64,000 nucleotides of DNA from Maricaulis sp017643475 (GTDB taxonomy: Bacteria > Pseudomonadota > Alphaproteobacteria > Caulobacterales > Maricaulaceae). Each line of letters opens with the position of its first letter. Within the stretch, counting starts at the first letter, position 1. The DNA lies in the NCBI RefSeq assembly GCF_047123815.1, contig NZ_CP138920.1, forward strand, positions 1,984,001-2,048,000. Reading direction: 5' to 3'. Below are positions 55,640 to 63,437 of the stretch, piece after piece. A model generated the notes under the pieces. The model saw nothing but the letters and a program-made list of their open reading frames with translations, made no database searches and was not told the origin of the DNA. The translations under genes were made by a program, and so were the position numbers.

Positions 55640-56677
55640 ATGACCGAGACCCACCTGCCCCATGAAACGGCCGTCCAGGACCGTCTGTTCACCTGCTGGC
55701 CCGCTGCGCGCGATTACTGGCCTGCGGCGCTGGAGGACGTCTGGCCGGAATACCGCGCCTTTCTGAACCTGGCCGTGGAGCCTGCGCCGAACGGAAGGCG
55801 GCTGCCGCTGACCATCCTGGCCTCCACGGGGGAGGCGGAGGCTTGTGCCCGGGCGGCAATGGGCAATCGTGCCGAGGTTATCCGGCATCCCTATGGGGAT
55901 GTTTGGACCCGCGATACCGGCCCGGTCTTCCTGCGCCGGGCTGGGGAGCTGCTCGCAGTGCGCTTCCGCCATAATGGCTGGGGCGGAAAATACCTTTATC
56001 CGGGCGATGCCGAGCTAGGCGAGAAGATCGCCGAACTGGCCGGCGCGCGCATCGTGCCGGTGGATCTGGTCGGTGAGGGCGGTGCGCTGGAGTTTGACGG
56101 TGAAGGCACCGTCCTGACGACCCGTCAGTGCCTGCTCAACTCCAATCGCAATCCCGGGCCGAGCGAGAGCCAGGTCGAGGACCGGCTGAAAAAGGCCCTG
56201 GGCATCGAGAAAGTCCTGTGGATCGATGAAGGCATGATCGCAGATCATACCGATGGACATATCGACAATATCGTGCGGTTTGTGCGTCCTGGGGTGGTCG
56301 TCTGCCAGATGCCGTTCGGAGCGGATGATGAACAGGCGCGGGTATTCCCCGCCATTCTTCGCCAGCTCCAGACCATGACCGATGCCCGCGGCCGCAGGCT
56401 GCAGGTTCACATCATTCCCGGTCCGGGACGGTTTGAGGACGAAGACGGTGAGCTGATGCCGGCCAGCTATATGAACTGGGTCATCGGTCCACGGAATATC
56501 GTTGTTCCGACCTATGGATCCCAAAGCGAGGGAGCCGCGCTGCGCATCCTTCGCGGGCTCTTCCGCAATCACAGGATTGTCGGCTCGCGATCTGACGCTA
56601 TTCTAACTGGCGGGGGGGCGTTTCATTGCGTGACGTGTCACGTCCCGGGAGGTCCGGAGTGTTTCGAACAGGCATAG
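55640..56677 (+). CDS. aguA: Agmatine deiminase family protein
   Basis: This 345-residue guanidino hydrolase converts agmatine to N-carbamoylputrescine. It shows YGDVWTRDTGPVFLRR near residue 92, the substrate/catalytic HTDGHIDNIVRFV near 212, and the nucleophilic cysteine in GGGAFHCVTCHVPGG near 330. The start ATG has no good ribosome site. It overlaps the start of a serine hydrolase gene and is two genes before N-carbamoylputrescine amidase, which confirms the pathway. Other PAD-family activities (e.g. peptidyl-arginine) are less likely. Confidence 0.88.
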   Translation: MTETHLPHETAVQDRLFTCWPAARDYWPAALEDVWPEYRAFLNLAVEPAPNGRRLPLTILASTGEAEACARAAMGNRAEVIRHPYGDVWTRDTGPVFLRRAGELLAVRFRHNGWGGKYLYPGDAELGEKIAELAGARIVPVDLVGEGGALEFDGEGTVLTTRQCLLNSNRNPGPSESQVEDRLKKALGIEKVLWIDEGMIADHTDGHIDNIVRFVRPGVVVCQMPFGADDEQARVFPAILRQLQTMTDARGRRLQVHIIPGPGRFEDEDGELMPASYMNWVIGPRNIVVPTYGSQSEGAALRILRGLFRNHRIVGSRSDAILTGGGAFHCVTCHVPGGPECFEQA

Positions 56678-57816
56678 CCCTTGTCGCATTCATGAGTTTT
56701 GGCGTGTCCGCACTGGCGGATGACGCTGCTGTGCGCAGTTTCGACTATCTCGACGCGGTCGAGGCCCAGTTCGCCCGCGCCATCGCAGACCAGCGCATCG
56801 TCGGCCTGGCGGCTGCCGTGATCGAGAATGGCGAACCGGTCCTGATCTATACCCACGGCGAGTCTGCCGCGGGCAGTGGCGAGGCGGTGACGCCGGAAAC
56901 CATGTTTCGCGCAGCTTCGGTATCCAAGACCTTCACCGGCACGCTGATGGCGATGTTGGAAGCCGAAGGTCAGCTCGATCTCAGCGCTCCGGTGCCGGAA
57001 AGCGTGATGAACCTGCAGGGCAATCGCGCGCCGACCATCGAGGAAGTGCTGAGCCATCGCACCGGCCTGCCACCGAATGCCTATGACAATATCCTGGAAG
57101 CGGGGCGCGATGTTGATGATGTACGCGAACGGCTTGCAGGCGTTGATCTCATCTGTCCCGTTGGCAGTTGTTACACCTATCAGAACGTCGCCTTTTCCTC
57201 GGTTGAGGGTATTGTCGAGGCGACAATTGGCCAGCCCTATTCCACATTGCTCGACCAGGCCTTGTTTGACCGTATCGGCCTGCCCAGTGCCAGTGTCGGT
57301 ACGTCAGCCCTTCAGACGGAGGACAGCTGGGCTGCACCGCATCGCGGCTGGCGCCGGGGAAGTAATCGCGCCGGCGACCCGGACACGCATTACGACAATG
57401 TGCCCTCGGCAGCCGGTGTGAACCTCTCTCTCATGGACATGATCGCCTGGGCCCAGGCGCATCTGGGGTCACGACCGGGCTTGTCCGAGGATGTGCGGGA
57501 ACGCGCGCATTCGCGGCTGACCGAAACACGTCGGGAAACGCGCCGGCTTGGCGCCCTGTCGGATCGAGTCTCCAATACCTGGTACGGGCTGGGCTGGCGC
57601 ATCTATGATTGGGGGGACCGCACCCTGGTGCTTCATTCCGGATATCTTTCGGGGTATGGGGCACAGATCGTGATGGAGCCGGAGACTGGCTTTGCCTTTG
57701 TCGCGCTGTGGAATTCCGACAATCGCCCGGCCTGGTGGCTGTGGCCGGTGGTGATGGATTTGCGCACCGGGCAGAGTGACGGATCTCGCTGGCTCGACCG
57801 TTTTGACGAGGGCTAG
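56659..57816 (+). CDS. Secreted serine hydrolase (class C beta-lactamase family)
   Basis: This 385-residue protein has a signal peptide (residues ~1-20, FRTGIALVAFMSFGVSALA) and a beta-lactamase/D-aminopeptidase fold. SVSK (in FRAASVSKTFTGTLMAML near residue 90) is the SxxK motif. The YxN is in CYTYQNVAFSSVEG near 170. HSGYLSGYGAQ near 330 takes the KTG-box place. I chose GTG 56659, which lies six bases after GGGAGG, over TTG 56626. It overlaps aguA and is followed three bases later by aguB, so a role in the agmatine pathway is possible but not shown. Confidence 0.85.
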   Translation: MFRTGIALVAFMSFGVSALADDAAVRSFDYLDAVEAQFARAIADQRIVGLAAAVIENGEPVLIYTHGESAAGSGEAVTPETMFRAASVSKTFTGTLMAMLEAEGQLDLSAPVPESVMNLQGNRAPTIEEVLSHRTGLPPNAYDNILEAGRDVDDVRERLAGVDLICPVGSCYTYQNVAFSSVEGIVEATIGQPYSTLLDQALFDRIGLPSASVGTSALQTEDSWAAPHRGWRRGSNRAGDPDTHYDNVPSAAGVNLSLMDMIAWAQAHLGSRPGLSEDVRERAHSRLTETRRETRRLGALSDRVSNTWYGLGWRIYDWGDRTLVLHSGYLSGYGAQIVMEPETGFAFVALWNSDNRPAWWLWPVVMDLRTGQSDGSRWLDRFDEG

Positions 57817-57819
57817 ATA

Positions 57820-58671
57820 GTGAGCGCAACCATTTCTGTCGCCGTATTGCAGGCGGCATTTGGCGAGGACATTCAGGCCAATATTGCCACAATAGATCGT
57901 CTGGCGCGTGACGCTGCAGCCGCGGGCGCGCAGGTCATCCTGCCGCCGGAATTGTTCCAGGGACCGTATTTTTGCAAGACTCAGGAAGAGGAGCACTTCG
58001 CGCTGGCCTGGCCTGCTGACGAACATCCGTGCGTCCTGACGCTGGCACCGCTGGCTAGGGAGCTCGGTGTCGTCATTCCGGTGTCCATCTTCGAGAAGGA
58101 CGGGCCGAACTACTACAACTCGGTGGTGATGCTGGATGCGGACGGTGGTGTGCTTGGCACCTATCGCAAGAGCCATATCCCCGACGGGCCGGGCTACCAG
58201 GAAAAGTTCTACTTCCGCCCCGGTGACACCGGTTTCAAGGTCTGGAACACGGCGTTCGGGCGAATTGGTGTGGGCATTTGCTGGGACCAGTGGTTCCCGG
58301 AAGCAGCGCGTGTGATGACCCTTCAGGGCGCGGAATTGCTGCTCTATCCTACCGCGATCGGTTCGGAGCCCCAGGACGAGAGTCTGGAGACTTCCGCGCG
58401 CTGGCGGCGTGCGATGCAGGGGCATGCCGTGTCCAACGTCATTCCGGTGGCCGCGGCCAACCGGGTTGGTGATGAGGATGGTCAGCTGTTCTACGGAACC
58501 TCGTTCATCTGTGACCACACAGGCGAGGTGATGGTGGAATTGGATCGTGAAGAGACGGATTTCAGACTGTGGTCGTTTGATCGCGTCGAAGTCGAACGTG
58601 ACCGGGCTGCGTGGGGCTTTTTCCGCGATCGTCGTACCGATCTCTACAGCGATTACTTCAAGCCGGCCTGA
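57820..58671 (+). CDS. aguB: N-carbamoylputrescine amidase
   Basis: This 283-residue nitrilase-superfamily enzyme releases putrescine, ammonia and CO2 from N-carbamoylputrescine. The catalytic triad is visible: Glu in LPPELFQGPYF near residue 44, Lys in YRKSHIPDGPGYQEKFYF near 115, and Cys in GVGICWDQWFPEAAR near 153. It starts at GTG 57820. With agmatine deiminase it forms the agmatine-to-putrescine route. No arginine decarboxylase is in the window. Confidence 0.92.
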   Translation: MSATISVAVLQAAFGEDIQANIATIDRLARDAAAAGAQVILPPELFQGPYFCKTQEEEHFALAWPADEHPCVLTLAPLARELGVVIPVSIFEKDGPNYYNSVVMLDADGGVLGTYRKSHIPDGPGYQEKFYFRPGDTGFKVWNTAFGRIGVGICWDQWFPEAARVMTLQGAELLLYPTAIGSEPQDESLETSARWRRAMQGHAVSNVIPVAAANRVGDEDGQLFYGTSFICDHTGEVMVELDREETDFRLWSFDRVEVERDRAAWGFFRDRRTDLYSDYFKPA

Positions 58672-58859
58672 TCGGCCTCGCGCGAGAGTATCGTATTTCC
58701 CGGAAGTGAAAATGCCAGCAGGATGGCGACGGCAACGGACGGCCAGGCAAAGGCGATGGCCTGATCGGTCTGTCCCTGGGTGAGTGCAAGTGCTGATGCC
58801 GTGAAACCGGTTGCAGCCAAGGCTGCAGCGGCGAGCATTATTGTGAATCGAATGACCAT
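58653..58859 (-). CDS. Small two-helix membrane protein
   Basis: This 68-residue protein has two hydrophobic helices (residues 5-28 and 38-56) with a short polar loop and a charged C-terminus. GGGAGG lies five bases before its ATG, which is the main reason to accept it. Its end overlaps the end of aguB by 19 bases on the other strand. No family recognised. Confidence 0.5.
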   Translation of the reverse strand: MVIRFTIMLAAAALAATGFTASALALTQGQTDQAIAFAWPSVAVAILLAFSLPGNTILSREADQAGLK

Positions 58860-58999
58860 CCAGTCCTCCCAATCCCCGCTCTGTTATTGCCGTCCCTCAG
58901 CTCGTTAAGCATCGCACACGGGGATGAACGACTCCTTATCCCCGATTGGCGAAAGTACTTTGTTTAATAAAGTTTCTTCGTTCTAAACGGGAGAAAGTC

Positions 59000-59542
59000 A
59001 TGAACAGGAATGGAATCAGATGTTTGTTGGCCGCGGTATCCGCAGCTGGTTTGGCGAGTGTTGTTGCGGTGTCAGCTGTTAACGCGCAGGAAGCTGAAAG
59101 CACCCGTCCCGCAGAGGCGCTAGGCTGGATGCAGGGGCAATGGCAGGGCGAGGGCTGGATCATCGATCGCGGTGGCGAGCGCCGGACCTTTGCTGTCGAT
59201 GAAAGCGTGCGTGCGGCAGCGCAGGGGCATGTCCTGCAGATCCATGGCGTGGGCCGGTCTGACGGCCGCGTCATTCATGATGCAGCGGGCTTTGTCACCG
59301 CCGGTGCTGACGGATTCGAGATGCGGGCTGTGAACATGTACGGCCAGGCGCTTACCGCCCCGATGCAGGTCACCGACAACGGCTTCGCATGGCAGTTGCC
59401 AATGGGTGATTACGGCCGCGTCGAGTATGTCGCCGAATATGATGGCGAACACTGGATCGAGACGGGATCATGGTGCCCGACCGGCGGCGAGTGTATGCAG
59501 AATTTCCGCATGCAGCTCACACGCACGGGCGCCGTCGACTAG
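59000..59542 (+). CDS. Secreted protein of unknown function
   Basis: This 180-residue protein has a signal peptide ending near VNAQ and a compact beta-rich body with WMQGQWQGEGWI near residue 40 and a C-terminal Cys pair (SWCPTGGECMQNF). It looks like a lipocalin-type or DUF1579-like beta barrel, which I cannot confirm. The ATG at 59000 follows GGGAGAAAG; a longer frame upstream is rejected. It ends at a CTAG shared with the convergent marC. Confidence 0.6.
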   Translation: MNRNGIRCLLAAVSAAGLASVVAVSAVNAQEAESTRPAEALGWMQGQWQGEGWIIDRGGERRTFAVDESVRAAAQGHVLQIHGVGRSDGRVIHDAAGFVTAGADGFEMRAVNMYGQALTAPMQVTDNGFAWQLPMGDYGRVEYVAEYDGEHWIETGSWCPTGGECMQNFRMQLTRTGAVD

Positions 59543-60216
59543 GACAGTACGGAGACGGCGATGTGTGCGCCGCCTTCCAGCAGGCCGCCGCGAATGCCAT
59601 CAAAGATAAATTGGGCGGCCAGAGCGGCGAGGATCACACCGAGAATTCGGGTGATCATCGCTGCAATGCTGTCGCCGATGAATCGCATGATCGGGCCGAT
59701 CGCCAGGAAGATGATCAGGCACAGCAGCAGGTTGATGCCCGCGCTGCCCAGGATGACGGCCTTGCTCAGCAGGCCGGAATTGGCCGGGTCCGACATCAGC
59801 AGCATCATGGTGGCGATGGAGCCCGGGCCGGCCAGCATCGGGATCGCCATCGGAAAGACGGAGATATCTTCGTGGGTGCCCGGAATGGTGTCGTCTTCCT
59901 CGGAGAGCTTCTCCGCGCGCTCTTCACGACGCTCGGTTCGCTTCTCGAAGATCATTTCCAGCGCCATCATGAACAGCAACACGCCACCCGCCGCGCGGAA
60001 GGCGTCGAGACTGATATGCAGCGCACCCAGCAACCATTCCCCGATCAGGGCAAAGCCCAGAAGGACGCCGGTCGCGATCACCACGGACTTGATCGCCATG
60101 GCGCGGCGGTGTTCGTTCGATGAACCATTGGTCAGCGCACCAAATATTGGCGCGACGCCGGGCGGGTCGATAGCGACGAAGAATGTCACGAAAGCGGTGG
60201 TGAAAAGTTCGATCAT
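59539..60216 (-). CDS. MarC family membrane protein
   Basis: This 225-residue protein has six transmembrane helices and the MarC signature IDPPGVAPIFGALT near residue 18, with a charged cytoplasmic loop (EMIFEKRTERREERAEKL) between helices 3 and 4 and AGPGSIATMMLLMSD near 128. MarC proteins were once linked to multiple antibiotic resistance, but transport activity is unproven. It lies downstream of speE in the same direction but is separated by a hairpin and about 115 bases. Confidence 0.85.
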   Translation of the reverse strand: MIELFTTAFVTFFVAIDPPGVAPIFGALTNGSSNEHRRAMAIKSVVIATGVLLGFALIGEWLLGALHISLDAFRAAGGVLLFMMALEMIFEKRTERREERAEKLSEEDDTIPGTHEDISVFPMAIPMLAGPGSIATMMLLMSDPANSGLLSKAVILGSAGINLLLCLIIFLAIGPIMRFIGDSIAAMITRILGVILAALAAQFIFDGIRGGLLEGGAHIAVSVLS

Positions 60217-60293
60217 GGCAAGTGTCCTATTCCAAGGCCCGCATATCGCTGGAACCAGGCAAGGTCACGCACAATTTTATGATCGGGGCGCAA

Positions 60294-60321
60294 ATCATCC
60301 ATGCATTAGCGCATGGATGAT
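60294..60321 (-). terminator. Perfect hairpin after speE
   Basis: An 11-bp perfect stem (ATCATCCATGC / GCATGGATGAT) with a six-base loop lies 11 bases beyond the speE stop and before marC. Only three T residues follow on the minus strand, so termination is plausible but incomplete. Confidence 0.6.
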
Positions 60322-60331
60322 CGCAAAGTGG

Positions 60332-61216
60332 CTAGCGTTTTAGCAGTGCTTCGAGTGACCGAGGCAGGGCGAATGCTCCGCGGTGTACGGCCGGGCTGTA
60401 ATAGCGCGTGTCGATGTCGAGCGCTGCAAAGCGCTCCTCGACAACGCCGGCAGCAGGAGCGATGCGGCTTTCATCATCGGTTGCGAAACCAAGCGTCATC
60501 ACACCGCCGGAGAACGTCGGCACGGTGATGGCGTAGAAGCCGTGGTGCTTGAAGATGCGCGAGAAGTACTCCGACGTGTTCTCGACGACGTCGGAATGCA
60601 CCGAAGCCAGGCCAGACTGGGTGACCAGGATGCCGCCCTCGGCCAGTCGCCCATGACAGGACGCGTAGAATTCCTCGGTGAACAGAACGGCGCTCGGACC
60701 GACCGGGTCGGAACTGTCGATGATGATCAGGTCGAACAGCTCGTCGCCTGTCTTCATGTAATCGACGCCGTCGACAATCTTGATCTCCACACGACTGTCA
60801 TCAAAGGAGCCGTTGGAAACTTCCGGCAGCCATTTGCGCGAGAACGTGATGACGTCTTCATCGATCTCGGCGAGCACGATGCGTTCAACGCCAGGATGGC
60901 GCTGGATTTCGCGCATGGCGCCACCATCACCACCGCCCACGATCAGCACGGATCTCGCTGAGCCGTGCGCCAGCAGCGGCACATGCGTGACCATTTCGTG
61001 ATAGATGAACTCGTCGGACATGGAGACCTGGACTAGGCCATCGATGGCCAGCACGCGGCCATGGGTCTCATTGTCGAACAGGATCAGGTGCTGGAGGTCG
61101 GAGTCCTCGGCATAGATCAGCTCGTCGACCCGCAGGCTGTTGCCGACAGACGGGGTCAGGCTTTCCTTGAACCAGAGCTGGCCCTCATCATCCTTGAAGC
61201 AATACTTCGGGATCAT
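60332..61216 (-). CDS. speE: Spermidine synthase (polyamine aminopropyltransferase)
   Basis: This 294-residue enzyme transfers an aminopropyl group from decarboxylated S-adenosylmethionine to putrescine. The nucleotide motif is LIVGGGDGGAMREIQRHPGV near residue 91, with YHEMVTHVPLLAHG near 72 and the catalytic Asp region IIIDSSDPVGPSAVLFTEEF near 165. Its ATG overlaps the speD stop by four bases. It is the third gene of odc-speD-speE. Confidence 0.95.
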   Translation of the reverse strand: MIPKYCFKDDEGQLWFKESLTPSVGNSLRVDELIYAEDSDLQHLILFDNETHGRVLAIDGLVQVSMSDEFIYHEMVTHVPLLAHGSARSVLIVGGGDGGAMREIQRHPGVERIVLAEIDEDVITFSRKWLPEVSNGSFDDSRVEIKIVDGVDYMKTGDELFDLIIIDSSDPVGPSAVLFTEEFYASCHGRLAEGGILVTQSGLASVHSDVVENTSEYFSRIFKHHGFYAITVPTFSGGVMTLGFATDDESRIAPAAGVVEERFAALDIDTRYYSPAVHRGAFALPRSLEALLKR

Positions 61217-61635
61217 GCGCCTTCACCCCGCAGGACTTCCGTCACACGGGCCTCGCCGGCCTGGAAGGCGGCCTTGAGGATGGCAACAGCCTTTTGCGGC
61301 TGGGCATCCCCGCACATGAAGACGTCAAACGCCGCATAGTTGCGTTCCGGCCAGGTGTGGACAGAGATGTGGCTCTCGGCCAGGACCGCAACGCCGGAAA
61401 TGCCGCCATTGGGTTCAAACACATGGGTGTGAATGTGCAGCAGGGTAGCGCCACATTCTTTCACACAGTCATGCATGGCCTGGCGAATGACACCGTCATT
61501 GTTCAGGTCATAGGCGTCAATCAGGTCAATGATCAGGTGACGGCCGGCAACTTCCTTGCCGTCGACCATGATGAAGTGATCGGCAGCCTCTTCGGCCGTC
61601 TCACGCGGGATATCGATCGTGGAAATCATGTTCAT
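61213..61635 (-). CDS. speD: S-adenosylmethionine decarboxylase proenzyme
   Basis: This 140-residue proenzyme cleaves itself to make a pyruvoyl group. The cleavage site lies in LAESHISVHTWPE (Glu-Ser, near residue 84), with FMCGDAQPQKA near 106. It is the short class I form and works as a dimer. The start ATG overlaps the odc stop (ATGA), and the next gene, speE, overlaps its end, so all three are translationally coupled. Confidence 0.94.
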   Translation of the reverse strand: MNMISTIDIPRETAEEAADHFIMVDGKEVAGRHLIIDLIDAYDLNNDGVIRQAMHDCVKECGATLLHIHTHVFEPNGGISGVAVLAESHISVHTWPERNYAAFDVFMCGDAQPQKAVAILKAAFQAGEARVTEVLRGEGA

Positions 61636-62834
61636 CGAGCCAGATCCTTTTCGATGAATGCGCCTTGCGCAGAACGGGTAACAAGATCGCCAAACATTGT
61701 GGCGAACGGACTGTCGGAGACTTCGGCGGTTTCATAAGTGCCAAAGCCGTTGAACTTGGTGGCCAGAGCGGCGCCATAGGCTCCGATCATGCCGACCTCG
61801 ATGTAATCGCCCTCGCGAATGTCGTCGGGCAGGAGGTTCGGGCCGGGCAGGGTGTCGATGGAATCGCAGGTCGGACCGAACAGCGTGTAGTCCTCCAGCG
61901 TGGCGCTGAAGATGCCGCTGGCGCGCAGGATGCGCATCGGGAATTTCCAGTCCGCATGCGCTGCATCAAACAGACAGCCATAGGAGCCGTCATTGATGTA
62001 GAGCGCCTTGTCCTTGCGCAGATCGACACGGACGACCACGGATTCGGCCTCGGCTACGAGGGCCCGGCCGGGTTCACACCACAGCTTGGCATTCTCCAGC
62101 ACGAGCATGTCCTCGAATGCATCGGTGATGGCATCGACAAAACGCTGCATCTCCGGCGGTTCCATGCCCGGATAGACACACGGGAAACCCCCGCCGACGT
62201 CGACGATATCCACGGTCACACCCGCCTGGACGATCAGCCGGGAGGCTTCAAGCATGGCGGCGCGATACGCAATCGGTTCCATGCACTGGCTGCCGATATG
62301 GAAGCTGACACCGAGTTCCAGCGCGTGTTCGCGGGAGGCGCGGATCAGGTCCGGCCCATCCGTATGCGATACGCCGAACTTTCCGGCGAGCGAGAACAGC
62401 GCGAAATCGCTGGCGACAGCCATGCGGACAACCAGTGTCAGGTCCTTTGCATGGTCTGTTTCCTCGAGGATCTTCATCAACTCGTCATGCGTGTCGAGCG
62501 CGAAGATCTTTACCCCATGATCAAAATAGGCCTTGCGAATGGAAAGCCGGCTCTTGATCGGGTGCATGTAGGCCATGCGCGCATCGGGACACCGTCGCGC
62601 GACAAGTTCGATCTCTGGCAACGAGGCGACTTCGAAGAAGTCAGTGCCTGACGCGTACAAACCATCAATCACCCAATCGCTCGGGTTGGCTTTGACGGCG
62701 TACAGGACGTCGCCTGGAAAATTCTCCTGGAACCAGCGGCTAGCTCGGGCCAGACATTCCGGACGTCTTACAACGACCGGGTCTTCTAGGTGCCGTGAGC
62801 GGACCAGGTCCAGGGGCGTATGGTACGTGGACAA
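61632..62834 (-). CDS. odc: Ornithine decarboxylase (fold III, eukaryotic-like)
   Basis: This 400-residue PLP enzyme makes putrescine from ornithine (or cadaverine from lysine). The Schiff-base lysine is in LYAVKANPS near residue 47. HIGSQCMEP lies near 182, the phosphate-binding glycines in VDVGGGFPCVYPG near 216, and the active-site cysteine in GPTCDSIDTLPG near 325. It starts at TTG 62834, about 11 bases after AGGGGG. It heads the spermidine operon and has a long structured leader. Confidence 0.93.
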   Translation of the reverse strand: MSTYHTPLDLVRSRHLEDPVVVRRPECLARASRWFQENFPGDVLYAVKANPSDWVIDGLYASGTDFFEVASLPEIELVARRCPDARMAYMHPIKSRLSIRKAYFDHGVKIFALDTHDELMKILEETDHAKDLTLVVRMAVASDFALFSLAGKFGVSHTDGPDLIRASREHALELGVSFHIGSQCMEPIAYRAAMLEASRLIVQAGVTVDIVDVGGGFPCVYPGMEPPEMQRFVDAITDAFEDMLVLENAKLWCEPGRALVAEAESVVVRVDLRKDKALYINDGSYGCLFDAAHADWKFPMRILRASGIFSATLEDYTLFGPTCDSIDTLPGPNLLPDDIREGDYIEVGMIGAYGAALATKFNGFGTYETAEVSDSPFATMFGDLVTRSAQGAFIEKDLAR

Positions 62835-63060
62835 TTCACGTGACCCCCTGTTGGCAGTTAACCCAATCCGGCATCGTCGCCTCCGCCGGGTTGCGCGCTA
62901 CTACTGGCAAATTTTCGGGATGTAAAGTCCGAAAATCGAAATTTCTGATAACTGGTTGAATTTCCGATTTGGCGCTCGGAAGGGGCACGGCGGCGTCAGA
63001 GTTTCTGGCGCCAGCGCAGGGCAAGATAGCCCGCAGGGGACGGCGCTGACCAGCTGCGGC
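62835..63060 (-). promoter_or_regulatory. Structured leader of odc, possible speF-type RNA
   Basis: The odc 5' region shows a perfect stem ATTTTCGG / CCGAAAAT (62911-62936), an imperfect stem between AATCGAAATTTC and GAATTTCCGATT just upstream, and a GC stem CCGGC / GCCGG near 62870-62895. Ornithine decarboxylase genes of alphaproteobacteria are known to carry the speF leader RNA. I cannot match the consensus by eye. The remaining ~380 bases to 63437 hold the divergent lipoprotein promoter and no clear gene. Confidence 0.5.
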
Positions 63061-63172
63061 CGGCGTCACATTTTCGCAAAATGTCTATACGGATTAAAAT
63101 CTTGCGACTCACTTCCCTGGCGGACCTGGCGTCATCGCGAGGCCCTGACCGCAGTGTAGCGGATATTCCGGG

Positions 63173-63190
63173 TTGTCACAAAAATTTCAA
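63173..63190 (+). promoter_or_regulatory. Weak Pho-box-like repeat
   Basis: TTGTCAC-AAAA-ATTTCAA has the 11-bp period of a Pho box, with a good first half and a poor second half. It lies 248 bases upstream of the terminal lipoprotein gene. Confidence 0.3.
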
Positions 63191-63329
63191 AGCACATCGC
63201 CGCGGGTTGGGGCGCATTTGCGACCGGAAATGATCACCCTGTTATAGCAACAACATTCATGGTTATCGGACATTCCGGCACCGCGTCTCCGGGCGTCCCA
63301 ATTCGGGCCGTCATCAATCCATCAAATCA

Positions 63330-63347
63330 GTGTCATTCAGGCGTAAC
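63330..63347 (+). promoter_or_regulatory. Pho-box-like repeat upstream of the terminal lipoprotein gene
   Basis: GTGTCAT-TCAG-GCGTAAC fits two half-sites of the Pho-box type with an 11-bp period, 91 bases before the lipoprotein start. Similar elements occur upstream of the TonB receptor at 52 kb. Confidence 0.42.
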
Positions 63348-63437
63348 AAAGCTGGGTTTTATCGCCGCCCCAAGTGGTGGCGCCCCCTCACGACGGGACG
63401 TCACCTCGGGTGATTTTGTCCTTTTTGGGGGTCTTCA

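Noticed and set aside
61665..62651. 328-residue plus-strand frame opposite odc
   Set aside because: Antisense shadow of ornithine decarboxylase; composition typical of mirrored high-GC genes.
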